NCBI GenBank assembly: GCA_964385465.1 | Contig: CAYLPJ010000071.1 | Coordinates: 1-26,010 of the forward strand | Reading direction: 5' to 3' | Length of the DNA: 26,010 nucleotides | DNA from: CAYLPJ01 sp964385465 | Lineage (GTDB): Bacteria; Planctomycetota; Phycisphaerae; SM23-33 | Part shown: positions 17,709 to 25,841 of the stretch, piece after piece | How the letters are laid out: each line of letters begins with the position of its first letter | Position numbering within the stretch: position 1 is the stretch's first letter | Position numbers and translations under genes: made by a program | Notes under the pieces: generated by a model | The model's input: the letters and a program-made list of their open reading frames with translations, nothing else | Told to the model about the DNA's origin: nothing | Database searches by the model: none

Positions 17709-19289
17709 ATGGCGAGGATCAACCGTTCATCCACGCGGCTGCTTCTGCTGGCTGTGCTGTGCGCGGCCGCCTGCGGCTGCGGTGTCAACCTGCTGGCCCT
17801 CCGCGGGGGCGCACGCCCCGCCGAGGCGCTGATGGCGGCCGCGGTGGCGGCCCTGGCCGGGCCGGCCGCCGTCCTGCTCTGCCGCGCCATGCTCGCGGCG
17901 CCGACCGAGAGGCTCCGCAGGCACCTTCGCGAGATCGCCGAGGGGCGCAGGTCCGTCTGCGACCTGACGCGGGGGCTCCCCCCCGAGACGCTCGAGATCG
18001 CCGAGGACCTCGAGGCCGCCTTCAGCGCCATCAGCGAGCAGTCCCGCACCGACGAGCTGACCGGCCTGGCCAACCGCAGGCAGTTCAACGAGACGCTCGG
18101 CCGGGCGTTCCACCAGGCGCGGCGGTACGGGCACGCGCTGTCGGTGATGACGATGGACATCGACCTGTTCAAGGCGATCAACGACACGAAGGGCCACCAG
18201 GCCGGCGACGAGGTGATCCAGATGGTCGCCGACGTGGTCCGCGACTGCTGCCGCCAGAGCGACATGCCCGCCCGCCTCGGCGGCGACGAGTTCGCCGTCA
18301 TCCTGCCGGAGACCCATTGCGAGGACGCCGCCACGCTCGCCGAACGCATTCGCAAGCGCGTCCTCGAACGCACGCTGACCATCGACGGCTCGCAGATCCA
18401 GGTCAGCCTCTCGATCGGCATCGCCGACCTGAACTCCGGCGGCATGGAGACGCCCGAGGATTTCTTCGGCCTCGCCGACGAGGCCCTCTACGCCGCCAAG
18501 CGCCTCGGGCGGAACCGCTTCGTCCACGCCGACCGCATGGAGGCCGAGCTCTGCGACCAGGGCGAGGACGAGAGCGACCGCGTCGAGATGCTCCGCGGCA
18601 AGCTCGCCGGGCTCGACACCCAGTTCCAGTCCCTTTTCGTCCGCGCGCTCCAGGAGATCGTCAAGGCCATGGAACGCCGCGACCCGCACATGGCCGACCA
18701 CGCGCGGAAGGTCCAGCACTACAGCTCGCTGATCGGGCGGGAGCTGCACCTCGCCGACCAGTTGATCAAGCAGATCGAGCTGGCGTCGCTGCTGCACGAC
18801 ATCGGCATGCTCGCCCTGCCGGACTCGATCCTGCTCTGCGACGGCGCGCTCAGCGAGGCCCAGATCGAGCGGATGCGCCGCCACCCGCTGATCGGCGCCC
18901 GCATCCTCGAGGGCACCGAGTTCCTCGAGCAGGTCATCCCCGTCGTCCGGTTCCACCACGAGCGGTTCGACGGTGCGGGCTACCCCGACGGGCTCAGCGG
19001 CCTGGGCATCCCCCCGATCTGCCGGATCGTCGCCGTTGCCGACGCCTTCGACGCGATGACCTCCCCGCGGACCTTCCGCGACCCTCGGCCCATCGCCCAG
19101 GCCCTCCAGGAGCTCCAGGACGCCGCCGGCGAGCAGTTCGACCCCGAGATGGTCCAGGCCTTCCTCGCCGTCGCCAACCGCCTCGGAGACCGCCTGCCCG
19201 AGCTGTCCCTCCGCACGCCCGTCAACGACGATGCGCCCGCACCTCAGCCCGAACCCCGCCCCGCACCCGAGCCCGCCGCGGCGACCTGA
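17709..19289 (+). CDS. Membrane-bound GGDEF/HD-GYP bifunctional c-di-GMP enzyme
   Basis: Predicted protein of 526 aa. Two N-terminal hydrophobic segments (about res. 10-30 and 38-60) anchor it in the inner membrane, followed by a HAMP-like linker (about 62-105). The GGDEF domain (about 110-280) has an intact active-site GGDEF (191-195) and, five residues before it, an inhibitory-site motif RQSD, so diguanylate cyclase activity with product feedback is expected. The HD-GYP domain (about 300-480) keeps the HD pair (363-364, HDIGM), the HP histidine and HHERFDGAGYP (416-426), so c-di-GMP hydrolysis is also possible. HDIGM replaces the usual HDIGK. The tail is proline-rich. The ATG at 17709 follows GGAG at a short 3-base spacing. 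The neighbouring pilin and adhesin-like genes make control of surface attachment plausible, but this is inference. Confidence 0.94.
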   Translation: MARINRSSTRLLLLAVLCAAACGCGVNLLALRGGARPAEALMAAAVAALAGPAAVLLCRAMLAAPTERLRRHLREIAEGRRSVCDLTRGLPPETLEIAEDLEAAFSAISEQSRTDELTGLANRRQFNETLGRAFHQARRYGHALSVMTMDIDLFKAINDTKGHQAGDEVIQMVADVVRDCCRQSDMPARLGGDEFAVILPETHCEDAATLAERIRKRVLERTLTIDGSQIQVSLSIGIADLNSGGMETPEDFFGLADEALYAAKRLGRNRFVHADRMEAELCDQGEDESDRVEMLRGKLAGLDTQFQSLFVRALQEIVKAMERRDPHMADHARKVQHYSSLIGRELHLADQLIKQIELASLLHDIGMLALPDSILLCDGALSEAQIERMRRHPLIGARILEGTEFLEQVIPVVRFHHERFDGAGYPDGLSGLGIPPICRIVAVADAFDAMTSPRTFRDPRPIAQALQELQDAAGEQFDPEMVQAFLAVANRLGDRLPELSLRTPVNDDAPAPQPEPRPAPEPAAAT

Positions 19290-19302
19290 CCGCCCCCCGC
19301 AC

Positions 19303-19326
19303 CTGCCGGGCAAGGCCGCCCGGCAG
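19303..19326 (+). terminator. Hairpin after the GGDEF/HD-GYP gene
   Basis: A perfect 9-bp stem pairs CTGCCGGGC (19303-19311) with GCCCGGCAG (19318-19326) around a 6-base loop, starting 14 bases after the stop codon. No T-run follows. Together with the promoter at 19358-19386 it argues that the aminotransferase is a separate transcription unit. Confidence 0.5.
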
Positions 19327-19357
19327 ACCCCGCGACGATCCGCGACCCGCCACCCCC

Positions 19358-19386
19358 TTGCATCCGCCGCCGCCCCGGCGTATCGT
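19358..19386 (+). promoter_or_regulatory. Putative promoter of the aminotransferase gene
   Basis: TTGCAT (19358-19363) and TATCGT (19381-19386) are 17 bases apart, giving a leader of roughly 57 bases before the ATG at 19451. The match is moderate (the -10 keeps TAT and the final T), but position and spacing are right and the tract is less GC-rich than its surroundings. Confidence 0.45.
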
Positions 19387-19450
19387 TCCGCCCCTGCGGT
19401 GCCCCTCGCGGGGCCCGACGACACGTCACCGGACCGACAGGGAGCCCCCG

Positions 19451-20560
<1,110 letters not shown>

Positions 20561-20565
20561 CGGTG

Positions 20566-20587
20566 GAAGCCGGGGTGAAGCCGGGGT
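20566..20587 (+). repeat. 11-bp tandem repeat at the edge of the palindromic element
   Basis: GAAGCCGGGGT occurs twice head to tail (20566-20576 and 20577-20587), beginning 6 bases after the aminotransferase stop. The second copy overlaps the left terminus of the palindromic element at 20583, so this may be a by-product of its arrival. Confidence 0.7.
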
Positions 20588-20710
20588 CAGGCCTTCAAAA
20601 TTCGATTTCCGGGCCTGATGTCGCAGTCAGCAACGCGGTTCAGGGCTCTGAACCGGGCGAGCGAAGACGCGAAGACGTCGGCGAGAATTGAGTTTTCAAG
20701 ACCTGACCCC
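20583..20710. repeat. 128-bp REP/MITE-like palindromic element between convergent genes
   Basis: The exact terminal inverted repeats are GGGGTCAGG (20583-20591) and CCTGACCCC (20702-20710). By eye, 22 of the first 28 bases of each arm match, including a CTTnAAAA core. Inside is a perfect 7-bp hairpin GGTTCAG-GGCT-CTGAACC (20637-20654). It codes for nothing. From memory, ends reading GGGGTCAGGTCTT are common in repeats mobilised by REP-associated (Y1) transposases, but no transposase is present here. It occupies the gap between the aminotransferase and RidA-like genes and could help stop both transcripts. Confidence 0.75.
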
Positions 20711-20788
20711 GTTCGCACTCGGGCCGCCTCCCCCCGACCGCCTTCCCCCCCCCATCCTCCGGCCGCGAAGCTCCGCCTGATACCTGCT

Positions 20789-20814
20789 GACGAATGACGA
20801 ATAGCGAATAGCGG
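20789..20814 (+). repeat. 7-bp tandem repeat next to the RidA-like gene stop
   Basis: About 3.7 units of a 7-bp repeat: GACGAAT, GACGAAT, AGCGAAT, AGCGG. It ends 1 base before the stop codon of the minus-strand RidA-like gene. This AT-richer phrase differs in composition from its surroundings. Confidence 0.65.
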
Positions 20815-20815
20815 G

Positions 20816-21997
20816 TTACCCCCTCGCCACCGCCGCGCCGTCCATCTCGAACAGCAGGTCGTCGCGGCAGACGTCGGCTTCGACGAGCACGGCCGGCAGG
20901 TCCGCGAGGCCGCGCTCGGCGAGGATCTCGCGGTAGGCGTCGGCGTCCTCGGCCCGCTTGAGGAAGCAGGTCATGTCGCACAGGTCGTTCAGGGATGCGC
21001 CCTTCTGGGCGATCAGGGCTTCCACCGTATCCAGCGTCAGGTTCATCTGGGCACGGAAGTCGCCGACGTGGAGGCTCACGCCCGCCTCGTCGATCGACGC
21101 CGTCCCCGAGATGCTGATCCACGTCGCCTTCGGCAGCCCGATCGCCGCGCCCCGCGAAAAGGCCGAGCCGTACTTGAACGCGTCCTTCTGCTTGCGGTTG
21201 GTCATCTGCTCGATCGACACCCCCGTGCCCTCGCTCGGCACGGTCGCCAGCAGGTCCATCGTCGCCGCCGCCGACGTCGGCGCGTCGCCCTCGATGCCCG
21301 TGCTGGCAGGCAGGAGGATCGGCCGGCCGTTGCTGCCCTCGGCCTCGGGCATCAGCCCGAACAGCGAGTATTTCGCGTTCCGCACCGCGTTGAAGTCGCC
21401 GTACCAGTCGAGGATCTTCGACAGGTACAGCCACGTTCGCGCCACGTTGCGGTAGTCCGCATCCTGCCCGCGGAGGACCGCGTCGGCGCGGTCGAACATC
21501 CGGTCGGCCTGGGCCTCTCGCGTGTTCTCGTCGGCGTCGCTGCGCCCGTGGAGGTTCTGGAGGCACAGGAACCGCGTGCCGTGACGCGACCAGCCCCGCC
21601 CCCGCGGCGAGCCCGCGCCGTCCCGGACCGTCCAGACGTCCTCGGGCCTCTCGCCCCGAACCGCCAGGACGCTCAGCCCCGCAAGGCCCGAGCCCCAGAT
21701 GGGCCGCCCCTGCACGTACGTGACCGGGCGGTCGGCGTCCAGCCCGGCCGCGGACAGGCTGGACCTGCGGGCAGCCTGCACCGCCTCGGCGGCGTCCAGC
21801 GAGCCGAACGCCCGCTCGTGGACGACCTCCATCCCCTGCCCGCCAAGCCACCTGCCGAGGGCGTCGTAGGCGGCCTCGGCGGCGCGGGAGGCGTCGGGCA
21901 GTTCGCTCATGCTGACGGTGACGAACGCCTGATCGTCGTCGAAGGGCGTGGCGATGAGGGTGACCGGTCCGTGCGTGTCGATGGTTCGAGTACTCAT
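20816..21997 (-). CDS. RidA-superfamily (chorismatase-like) double-domain protein
   Basis: Predicted cytosolic protein of 393 aa. The C-terminal part (about res. 270-390) follows the RidA/YjgF plan: ISISGTASID, QMNLTLDTVEALIAQKGASLNDLCDMTCFL, then DLPAVLVEADVCRDDLLFEMDG. The N-terminal 120 residues look like a further, diverged RidA-type half, an arrangement resembling chorismatase-like (FkbO/Hyg5) relatives. RidA enzymes hydrolyse reactive enamine/imine intermediates using an arginine in the PxR motif. Here that position reads PAV (about V370), so ordinary RidA deaminase activity is doubtful, and substrate and pathway are unknown. The ATG at 21997 is preceded by AAGG about 10 bases upstream, a weak site. 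The gene faces the aminotransferase across a palindromic element; a link through PLP-enzyme by-products is tempting but unproven. Confidence 0.85.
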   Translation of the reverse strand: MSTRTIDTHGPVTLIATPFDDDQAFVTVSMSELPDASRAAEAAYDALGRWLGGQGMEVVHERAFGSLDAAEAVQAARRSSLSAAGLDADRPVTYVQGRPIWGSGLAGLSVLAVRGERPEDVWTVRDGAGSPRGRGWSRHGTRFLCLQNLHGRSDADENTREAQADRMFDRADAVLRGQDADYRNVARTWLYLSKILDWYGDFNAVRNAKYSLFGLMPEAEGSNGRPILLPASTGIEGDAPTSAAATMDLLATVPSEGTGVSIEQMTNRKQKDAFKYGSAFSRGAAIGLPKATWISISGTASIDEAGVSLHVGDFRAQMNLTLDTVEALIAQKGASLNDLCDMTCFLKRAEDADAYREILAERGLADLPAVLVEADVCRDDLLFEMDGAAVARG

Positions 21998-22134
21998 GGG
22001 CTGCGTGCCTTCTCTTCTGCTGTGGGTTGCCTGTCCGGGGCCGTTGGCCTCAGGGGTTGAACGCCCATCGGACGGCTAGGTGACGGGCCAAGACGCAAGA
22101 AGCTCCCCGCCGCCGATGTTCCCGCCGAACCCGT

Positions 22135-22157
22135 GGAAAACCCGGGGTTTTCCTTTT
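22135..22157 (+). terminator. Orphan intrinsic-terminator-like hairpin in a divergent gap
   Basis: A perfect 8-bp stem GGAAAACC (22135-22142) / GGTTTTCC (22146-22153) with a CGG loop is followed by TTTT (22154-22157). The T-run side marks it as a plus-strand terminator, yet no plus-strand gene ends here: the RidA-like gene to its left runs the other way. Confidence 0.5.
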
Positions 22158-22450
22158 CGATGCGCAACGTCGCATGGAAATATACGCACAAGCGAACCCG
22201 AAGCGCCCCGGCCCCCCCGGGCCCTCGCCGGCCGCCGGGGCTGACCCCCCGGCCCGGCCGGGGACGCCCGCGAGGCACGAACGGCCGCGAATCTACATAA
22301 AGGCTTTGCATTTATTCGATTGCGGTGCTATCAAACGTCGGTCGCCCTGCGAAGGCGCCGGGGGGACGTGTTGCGGGGCGGCCCGGCCGACGGGCGACCG
22401 GGGCGACGGCGGCGACGGGCGGCGACGGGCGCGGGCGAGGCCACGGGCGA

Positions 22451-22468
22451 GGCCGGCGATTGCCGGCC
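22451..22468. repeat. 7-bp GC hairpin upstream of the PEP-CTERM promoter
   Basis: GGCCGGC (22451-22457) and GCCGGCC (22462-22468) pair perfectly around GATT. It ends 21 bases before the -35 of the promoter at 22490, so it could be an upstream operator site or simply structured DNA. Confidence 0.4.
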
Positions 22469-22489
22469 GCGAAATCCTGCGGTAATGGC

Positions 22490-22517
22490 TTGACAGAATA
22501 TTGATTGGCTGTAGAAT
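22490..22517 (+). promoter_or_regulatory. Promoter of the first small PEP-CTERM gene
   Basis: A perfect TTGACA (22490-22495), 16 bases, then TAGAAT (22512-22517). The transcript start is expected near 22524, giving a leader of about 170 bases before the ATG at 22693. The same GCTTGACA-N16-TAGAATA arrangement recurs before the next PEP-CTERM gene. Confidence 0.75.
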
Positions 22518-22541
22518 AGACCATCGTAAGGAGTCGAGCGA

Positions 22542-22573
22542 AACAGGAGAGGCGGGTACGGACCGCACAGGCA
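22542..22573 (+). promoter_or_regulatory. Leader motif shared by the two small PEP-CTERM genes, copy 1
   Basis: The 5' leader contains AACAGGA, then GTACGGA, then CACAGGCA within 32 bases. The same three blocks in the same order occur in the leader of the second PEP-CTERM gene at 24224-24250, where the spacers are shorter. The coding sequences after them are unrelated outside the sorting signal, so the motif is more likely a shared regulatory or RNA element than a relic of gene duplication. No known riboswitch class fits. Confidence 0.5.
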
Positions 22574-22692
22574 TGTCTTCCCGCTACCTCCCGGAGGCAG
22601 TTTCCGTTGTTATGACTCTGCCCATTTCTTGCAATTGCCGCACATGAGAGGCGAGGCATCTCTTCGGAGCAGGCGTAGAACAGGAGACGACC

Positions 22693-24135
22693 ATGCGTAA
22701 TCAGCGAATTTCTGCCTTGGCGGTTTTGACCGTCGCTCTCGTCGCAGCCACGTCGGCGATCGCGGACGTGAACGTGACGACGGTGATTGTCGACCCCAAC
22801 GGCGAAGCGGGCACCTGGCTCGTTCGCAACCGCATCTGGGGCGAGGGCGGGATCGGCGACACCGACTACTTCAGCGCCGGGATGTGGGACTTCATCGTGC
22901 CCGACATCGCCGGCGTCGGACCCGTGCAGGTCACCGGCGCCACCAACATCGCCCCGGTGTCCTGGTACACCCTCGACGGCAACCGCGTCGACGTCGGCTT
23001 CTGGGACCTGCTCGATGACGGCGAGATCGTGCCCCCCGCCGGCGCCACCGGCATCATGGGGCTCCAGAACGCAGGCTACGCCGAGAGCGGCAACGACCCG
23101 GTGATGGACGGCGCCGTCCTCCAGAACATCGGCCAGCAGGCCGGCTCCTGGACGGTTCCCAACGCCGACCCCAACGGCGGGGACATCTCCTGGGACGCCG
23201 ACGTGCAGCTCGCCTCCGGCACCTACGACGCCAACGGGGCCGCCGATCCGATGCTCGCCGCCCACTCCAACGGCCTGGTCTCCCAGTCCGTCCTGCCCGA
23301 CCCCGACGGCAACGGCGTCTGGGAAGGCCCCACCAACAACCTCGGTGACACGTCCTGGGTCACCGGGGCCGTCGTCGTCATCCAGAAGGGCGACGCCGGC
23401 TACTACGGCAACGACGGCGGCGCCGACGGCTTCGACCGCGAAACGACCATGGTCGTCGCCGACGGCACGTTCACGCTCAATCCCGCCGAGGATGTCGGCG
23501 CGAACGTCAGCCTCGTCATCGGCGACGCCCTCGCCGGTAGCGACTCCGCCAACGACAAGGCCGTCATCGCCGGCGACGACGACTTCGCGACCGTCGATCA
23601 GACCGTCGAGAGCGTCACCATCAACACCGGCGTCGACGGCAACCAGATGCTCGACCTCAACCGCTCCGCCATCGACATCGTCCCCGGCGACGGCGATGTC
23701 GCCGGCACCGAAGCCGGTGTCCTCGCCTCGATCATCCACAACGAGGACGTCAACGGCGATGAAGGGATCGGTGACGGCACCGACCAGGGCGCTGGCGAGA
23801 TGGTCGGCTGGGTAGCCGATGCCGACTCCGTCAAGGTCCAGCTCACCATCGAGGGCGACACGGACCTTTCGGGCGTCGTGGACTTCGTGGACTATACCGC
23901 CGTGCTGGTGAACTATCTCCAGCCCACCAGTTCCTGGTACGAGGGCGACGTGGACCGTAGCGGCGTGGTGGACTTCGTGGACTACACCGCCGTGCTGGTC
24001 AACTACCTCCAGGCCTTCCAGCAGACGCCTCCGCCGGCCGCACCCCGCGGCGGGGTGGTTCCCGAGCCGATGACGCTGGCCTTGCTGGGCTTCGGCGGCT
24101 TGGCGGTCCTGGGTCGGCGGCGCAAGAAGGTGTGA
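22693..24135 (+). CDS. Secreted PEP-CTERM protein with two dockerin-type calcium loops
   Basis: Predicted protein of 480 aa. GGAG (22683-22686) lies 6 bases before the ATG. The signal peptide MRNQRISALAVLTVALVAATSAIA is cut near ADVNV. Residues about 25-380 show no domain I recognise: acidic, Asp/Asn/Gly-rich, beta-type sequence. Residues about 388-410 and 418-440 are two near-identical dockerin loops (DLSGVVDFVDYTAVLVNYLQ and DRSGVVDFVDYTAVLVNYLQ) with the Dx[DN]xDG-like calcium pattern partly degenerate at the fifth position (SG). VVPEP at 455 starts the PEP-CTERM signal: hydrophobic helix, then GRRRKKV. The family role is export through Sec, then exosortase processing for surface or matrix placement; dockerins normally bind cohesins, and none is seen here. 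It has its own promoter and leader and lies 174 bases before the next PEP-CTERM gene. The precise function is unknown. Confidence 0.92.
   Translation: MRNQRISALAVLTVALVAATSAIADVNVTTVIVDPNGEAGTWLVRNRIWGEGGIGDTDYFSAGMWDFIVPDIAGVGPVQVTGATNIAPVSWYTLDGNRVDVGFWDLLDDGEIVPPAGATGIMGLQNAGYAESGNDPVMDGAVLQNIGQQAGSWTVPNADPNGGDISWDADVQLASGTYDANGAADPMLAAHSNGLVSQSVLPDPDGNGVWEGPTNNLGDTSWVTGAVVVIQKGDAGYYGNDGGADGFDRETTMVVADGTFTLNPAEDVGANVSLVIGDALAGSDSANDKAVIAGDDDFATVDQTVESVTINTGVDGNQMLDLNRSAIDIVPGDGDVAGTEAGVLASIIHNEDVNGDEGIGDGTDQGAGEMVGWVADADSVKVQLTIEGDTDLSGVVDFVDYTAVLVNYLQPTSSWYEGDVDRSGVVDFVDYTAVLVNYLQAFQQTPPPAAPRGGVVPEPMTLALLGFGGLAVLGRRRKKV
23851..24012 (+). repeat. Direct repeat encoding twin dockerin loops
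   Basis: Two 72-base units (23851-23922 and 23941-24012) are 90 bases apart and match at 62 of 72 positions by hand count. About half the differences are silent third-position changes; the rest sit around the Asp-x-Ser-Gly turn. This level of DNA identity points to a fairly recent duplication or ongoing conversion of the dockerin half. Confidence 0.85.
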
Positions 24136-24184
24136 AGGATTCGCGAGAACGTACGGTAAAGGCTCGAAACGGCCGAGCTCAGGC

Positions 24185-24212
24185 TTGACATTCAGGCCGG
24201 TTCGAGTAGAAT
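24185..24212 (+). promoter_or_regulatory. Promoter of the second small PEP-CTERM gene
   Basis: A perfect TTGACA (24185-24190), 16 bases, then TAGAAT (24207-24212); the overlapping TATACT at 24212-24217 would give a poor 21-base spacing. It begins 50 bases after the stop of the previous gene. Layout and hexamers are the same as in the promoter at 22490-22517, which suggests parallel control of the two genes. Confidence 0.75.
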
Positions 24213-24223
24213 ATACTGGCTGC

Positions 24224-24250
24224 AACAGGAAGACGTACGGAACACAGGCA
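24224..24250 (+). promoter_or_regulatory. Leader motif shared by the two small PEP-CTERM genes, copy 2
   Basis: AACAGGA, GTACGGA and CACAGGCA appear in order within 27 bases, starting 12 bases after the -10 element and so near the expected 5' end of the message. The copy in the first gene (22542-22573) lies 25 bases after its -10 and has slightly longer spacers. Confidence 0.5.
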
Positions 24251-24309
24251 AACGAAATCTCGGTCCTGACCGCTCAATCGGGGCCGAATCGCCGGAGGAG
24301 ACCTACCAA

Positions 24310-25599
24310 ATGGTGAAGAAGGAGAGCAAAGCGATGCGTACTGGGAGATTCTGGCTGGCAATCGGACTGGTGAGTGCCCTCGGTGCGGCGGCGCCTGTGG
24401 CACACGGTGCGGTGGTAACGTTCTCGATCCAGCTTGCTGACAATACGCTGGACAACGTCGGGGACACGACCACCTACGAAGTCTGGGCGGAGGTGACAGA
24501 CAACCACTACGTCGATCCATCGGGCGGCGGAGACCTCTGGTTGTTCGAGGGCGGCCTGATGGCCTACGGTGTCAATGTGAACTTCGCCACCGATGGCGTT
24601 GGTGAGATCACCTTCACGTCAGGACGCGGCGGCACCGACCTCAACACGAACCTCAACAATACGATGTTCGACGCGCTCGGGGCGAAAGGCAAGCCGGGCG
24701 CCAACGGCGGCGGCCAGCAGATCGCCGACAGCAGCACGCTGCCCGGCCAGCAGGGCGACCCGTACGCCTACCCGCCGTTCCCCGACGAGCGGCATGGGTA
24801 CACGTACAACGACAACAGCCCGCGCTGGTGGGCCGGGAACGTCGATGTCCCCGATCCGCAGGATGACTTCGTCGGCGGGCCAATCAAGCTCTTCGATGGC
24901 GTCATCGAGGCGACCGCCGAGGGCACGACGATGATCGACATCTCCGAATACACCACCCCCGTGGTCTACACGTTGATGTCCGACGGCCAGTTTGGCTTCG
25001 TCAACACCGGCGGCGCGGAGTTCCAGTCCGCCGGGCCCGTGGCCCTGACCGTCGGCAGCGGCAGCGGCGGCGAGGATACCACTCCCCCGGTGTTCGACAC
25101 GACCGGCATGACGATGCCCGGCAACGGGGACAGCCATGTTGCCGAGAAGGAGTGGGATGTCTCCGGTTCCCAGGGCGCGAAGCCCCGCTGGAATCATGAC
25201 AGCCACAAGTTCGGCATCGGCGGCGTGGATGTCAGCGACCCCGAGTCGACCGTCACCCAGGTCGCCTTCCTGATCTCCCTGTCTGCCGATCCCACCGATC
25301 CCGACTACAACAACTTCGCCTGGGTCAAGGACCTTGTCTCCGGCAGCCCCTACGGTGCGGACATCACCATGGCCGACATCGCCGCCGCGCTGGGCGCGTC
25401 GAACCTGCCGGGCGAGTATGGCCCGAACGAGACGCCGGACCCGGACGTGTACGAGTACCAGTGGAAGATCACGGCCACCAGCGAAGGCGGCACGGCCGAC
25501 GGCCCCAGCGGGACCATCTTCGTCCCCGAGCCGACCACCATGGTGATGCTCACCATGGGCGGCTTCGCGGCCCTGATCCGCCGCCGCCGGCGCGCGTAA
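24310..25599 (+). CDS. Secreted PEP-CTERM protein of unknown function
   Basis: Predicted protein of 429 aa. Two starts are equally well served: ATG 24310 with GGAGGAG (24294-24300) and ATG 24334 with AAGGAG (24319-24324), each at 9-base spacing. The second gives a more standard signal peptide, MRTGRFWLAIGLVSALGAAA, cut after AHG. The mature part is beta-rich, starting with a segment that could be cohesin-like or fibronectin-like (VTFSIQLADNTLDNVGDTTTYEVW...), but I cannot assign a family. After GSGSGGEDTTPP a second domain follows (about res. 258-400). VPEPT at 405 begins the PEP-CTERM signal, followed by a hydrophobic helix and RRRRRA. Unlike the other two PEP-CTERM proteins here it has no dockerin loops, and base composition in its first 100 codons is visibly less GC-rich. 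It ends before a strong terminator. Confidence 0.9.
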   Translation: MVKKESKAMRTGRFWLAIGLVSALGAAAPVAHGAVVTFSIQLADNTLDNVGDTTTYEVWAEVTDNHYVDPSGGGDLWLFEGGLMAYGVNVNFATDGVGEITFTSGRGGTDLNTNLNNTMFDALGAKGKPGANGGGQQIADSSTLPGQQGDPYAYPPFPDERHGYTYNDNSPRWWAGNVDVPDPQDDFVGGPIKLFDGVIEATAEGTTMIDISEYTTPVVYTLMSDGQFGFVNTGGAEFQSAGPVALTVGSGSGGEDTTPPVFDTTGMTMPGNGDSHVAEKEWDVSGSQGAKPRWNHDSHKFGIGGVDVSDPESTVTQVAFLISLSADPTDPDYNNFAWVKDLVSGSPYGADITMADIAAALGASNLPGEYGPNETPDPDVYEYQWKITATSEGGTADGPSGTIFVPEPTTMVMLTMGGFAALIRRRRRA

Positions 25600-25642
25600 C
25601 AACGCTGAGCCTGATTCGCTGAAGTCTCCCAAGACGCATCGC

Positions 25643-25683
25643 GGGCGGCTCGACCTCGCCAGGTCGAGCCGCCCTCTATTTTT
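25643..25683 (+). terminator. Strong intrinsic terminator of the second small PEP-CTERM gene
   Basis: A perfect 14-bp stem, GGGCGGCTCGACCT (25643-25656) paired with AGGTCGAGCCGCCC (25661-25674), has a 4-base CGCC loop and is followed by TCTATTTTT (25675-25683). It lies 43 bases after the stop codon and is the clearest Rho-independent terminator in the window. Confidence 0.93.
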
Positions 25684-25841
25684 GCGCCCACGCCCACGCT
25701 TCCCCTCCCTCTCCGACCCCGGCCGGGCCACTGCGCCCTTGGCCCCTCTCCGCCGCCCTCGCCCCCTTTGATGCCGCAGCCCCGCCCGCTCGCCAATCCG
25801 GCACCCCGGCCGGCACCGTCCCAGGGGCTCGCCGCCAAATA
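25684..25841. other. Intergenic, nothing recognised
   Basis: C-rich pyrimidine-biased sequence after the terminator. Frames across it on either strand are Arg/Pro/Gly-rich shadows without ribosome sites. No gene, RNA or promoter is supported. The non-coding stretch continues through the palindromic repeat to the end of the window. Confidence 0.5.

Larger units (their letters stand above)
21998..22489. other. Divergent intergenic region, no gene seen
   Basis: This stretch separates the RidA-like gene (minus) from the first small PEP-CTERM gene (plus). It holds an intrinsic-terminator-like hairpin (22135-22157), a GC-rich self-complementary tract (about 22205-22262), an AT-richer island (22291-22335) with a weak TTGCAT-N17-TATCAA promoter-like pair (22306-22334), a low-complexity CGACGGGCG-type tract (about 22390-22450) and a hairpin (22451-22468). 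Open frames here have Pro/Arg/Gly-rich shadow composition and no ribosome sites, so I call no protein. A small RNA is possible. Confidence 0.5.

Noticed and set aside
17759..19450. Upstream open frame continuous with the aminotransferase
   Set aside because: It overlaps the GGDEF/HD-GYP gene in another frame, is Arg/Pro-rich and lacks family similarity; the aminotransferase motifs start only at ATG 19451.
22390..22450. CGACGGGCG-like tract as a CRISPR-like or iteron array
   Set aside because: Units are irregular and overlapping with no spacers; it is simple GC-rich sequence.
22174..22574. Short frames on both strands in the divergent gap (103 and 93 codons)
   Set aside because: Low-complexity Pro/Arg/Gly composition, no ribosome sites, and overlap with hairpins and the PEP-CTERM promoter.
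22524..22692. c-di-GMP (GEMM) riboswitch in the leader of the PEP-CTERM gene
   Set aside because: Attractive given the nearby c-di-GMP enzyme, but the conserved GEMM core sequences are not present in either leader.
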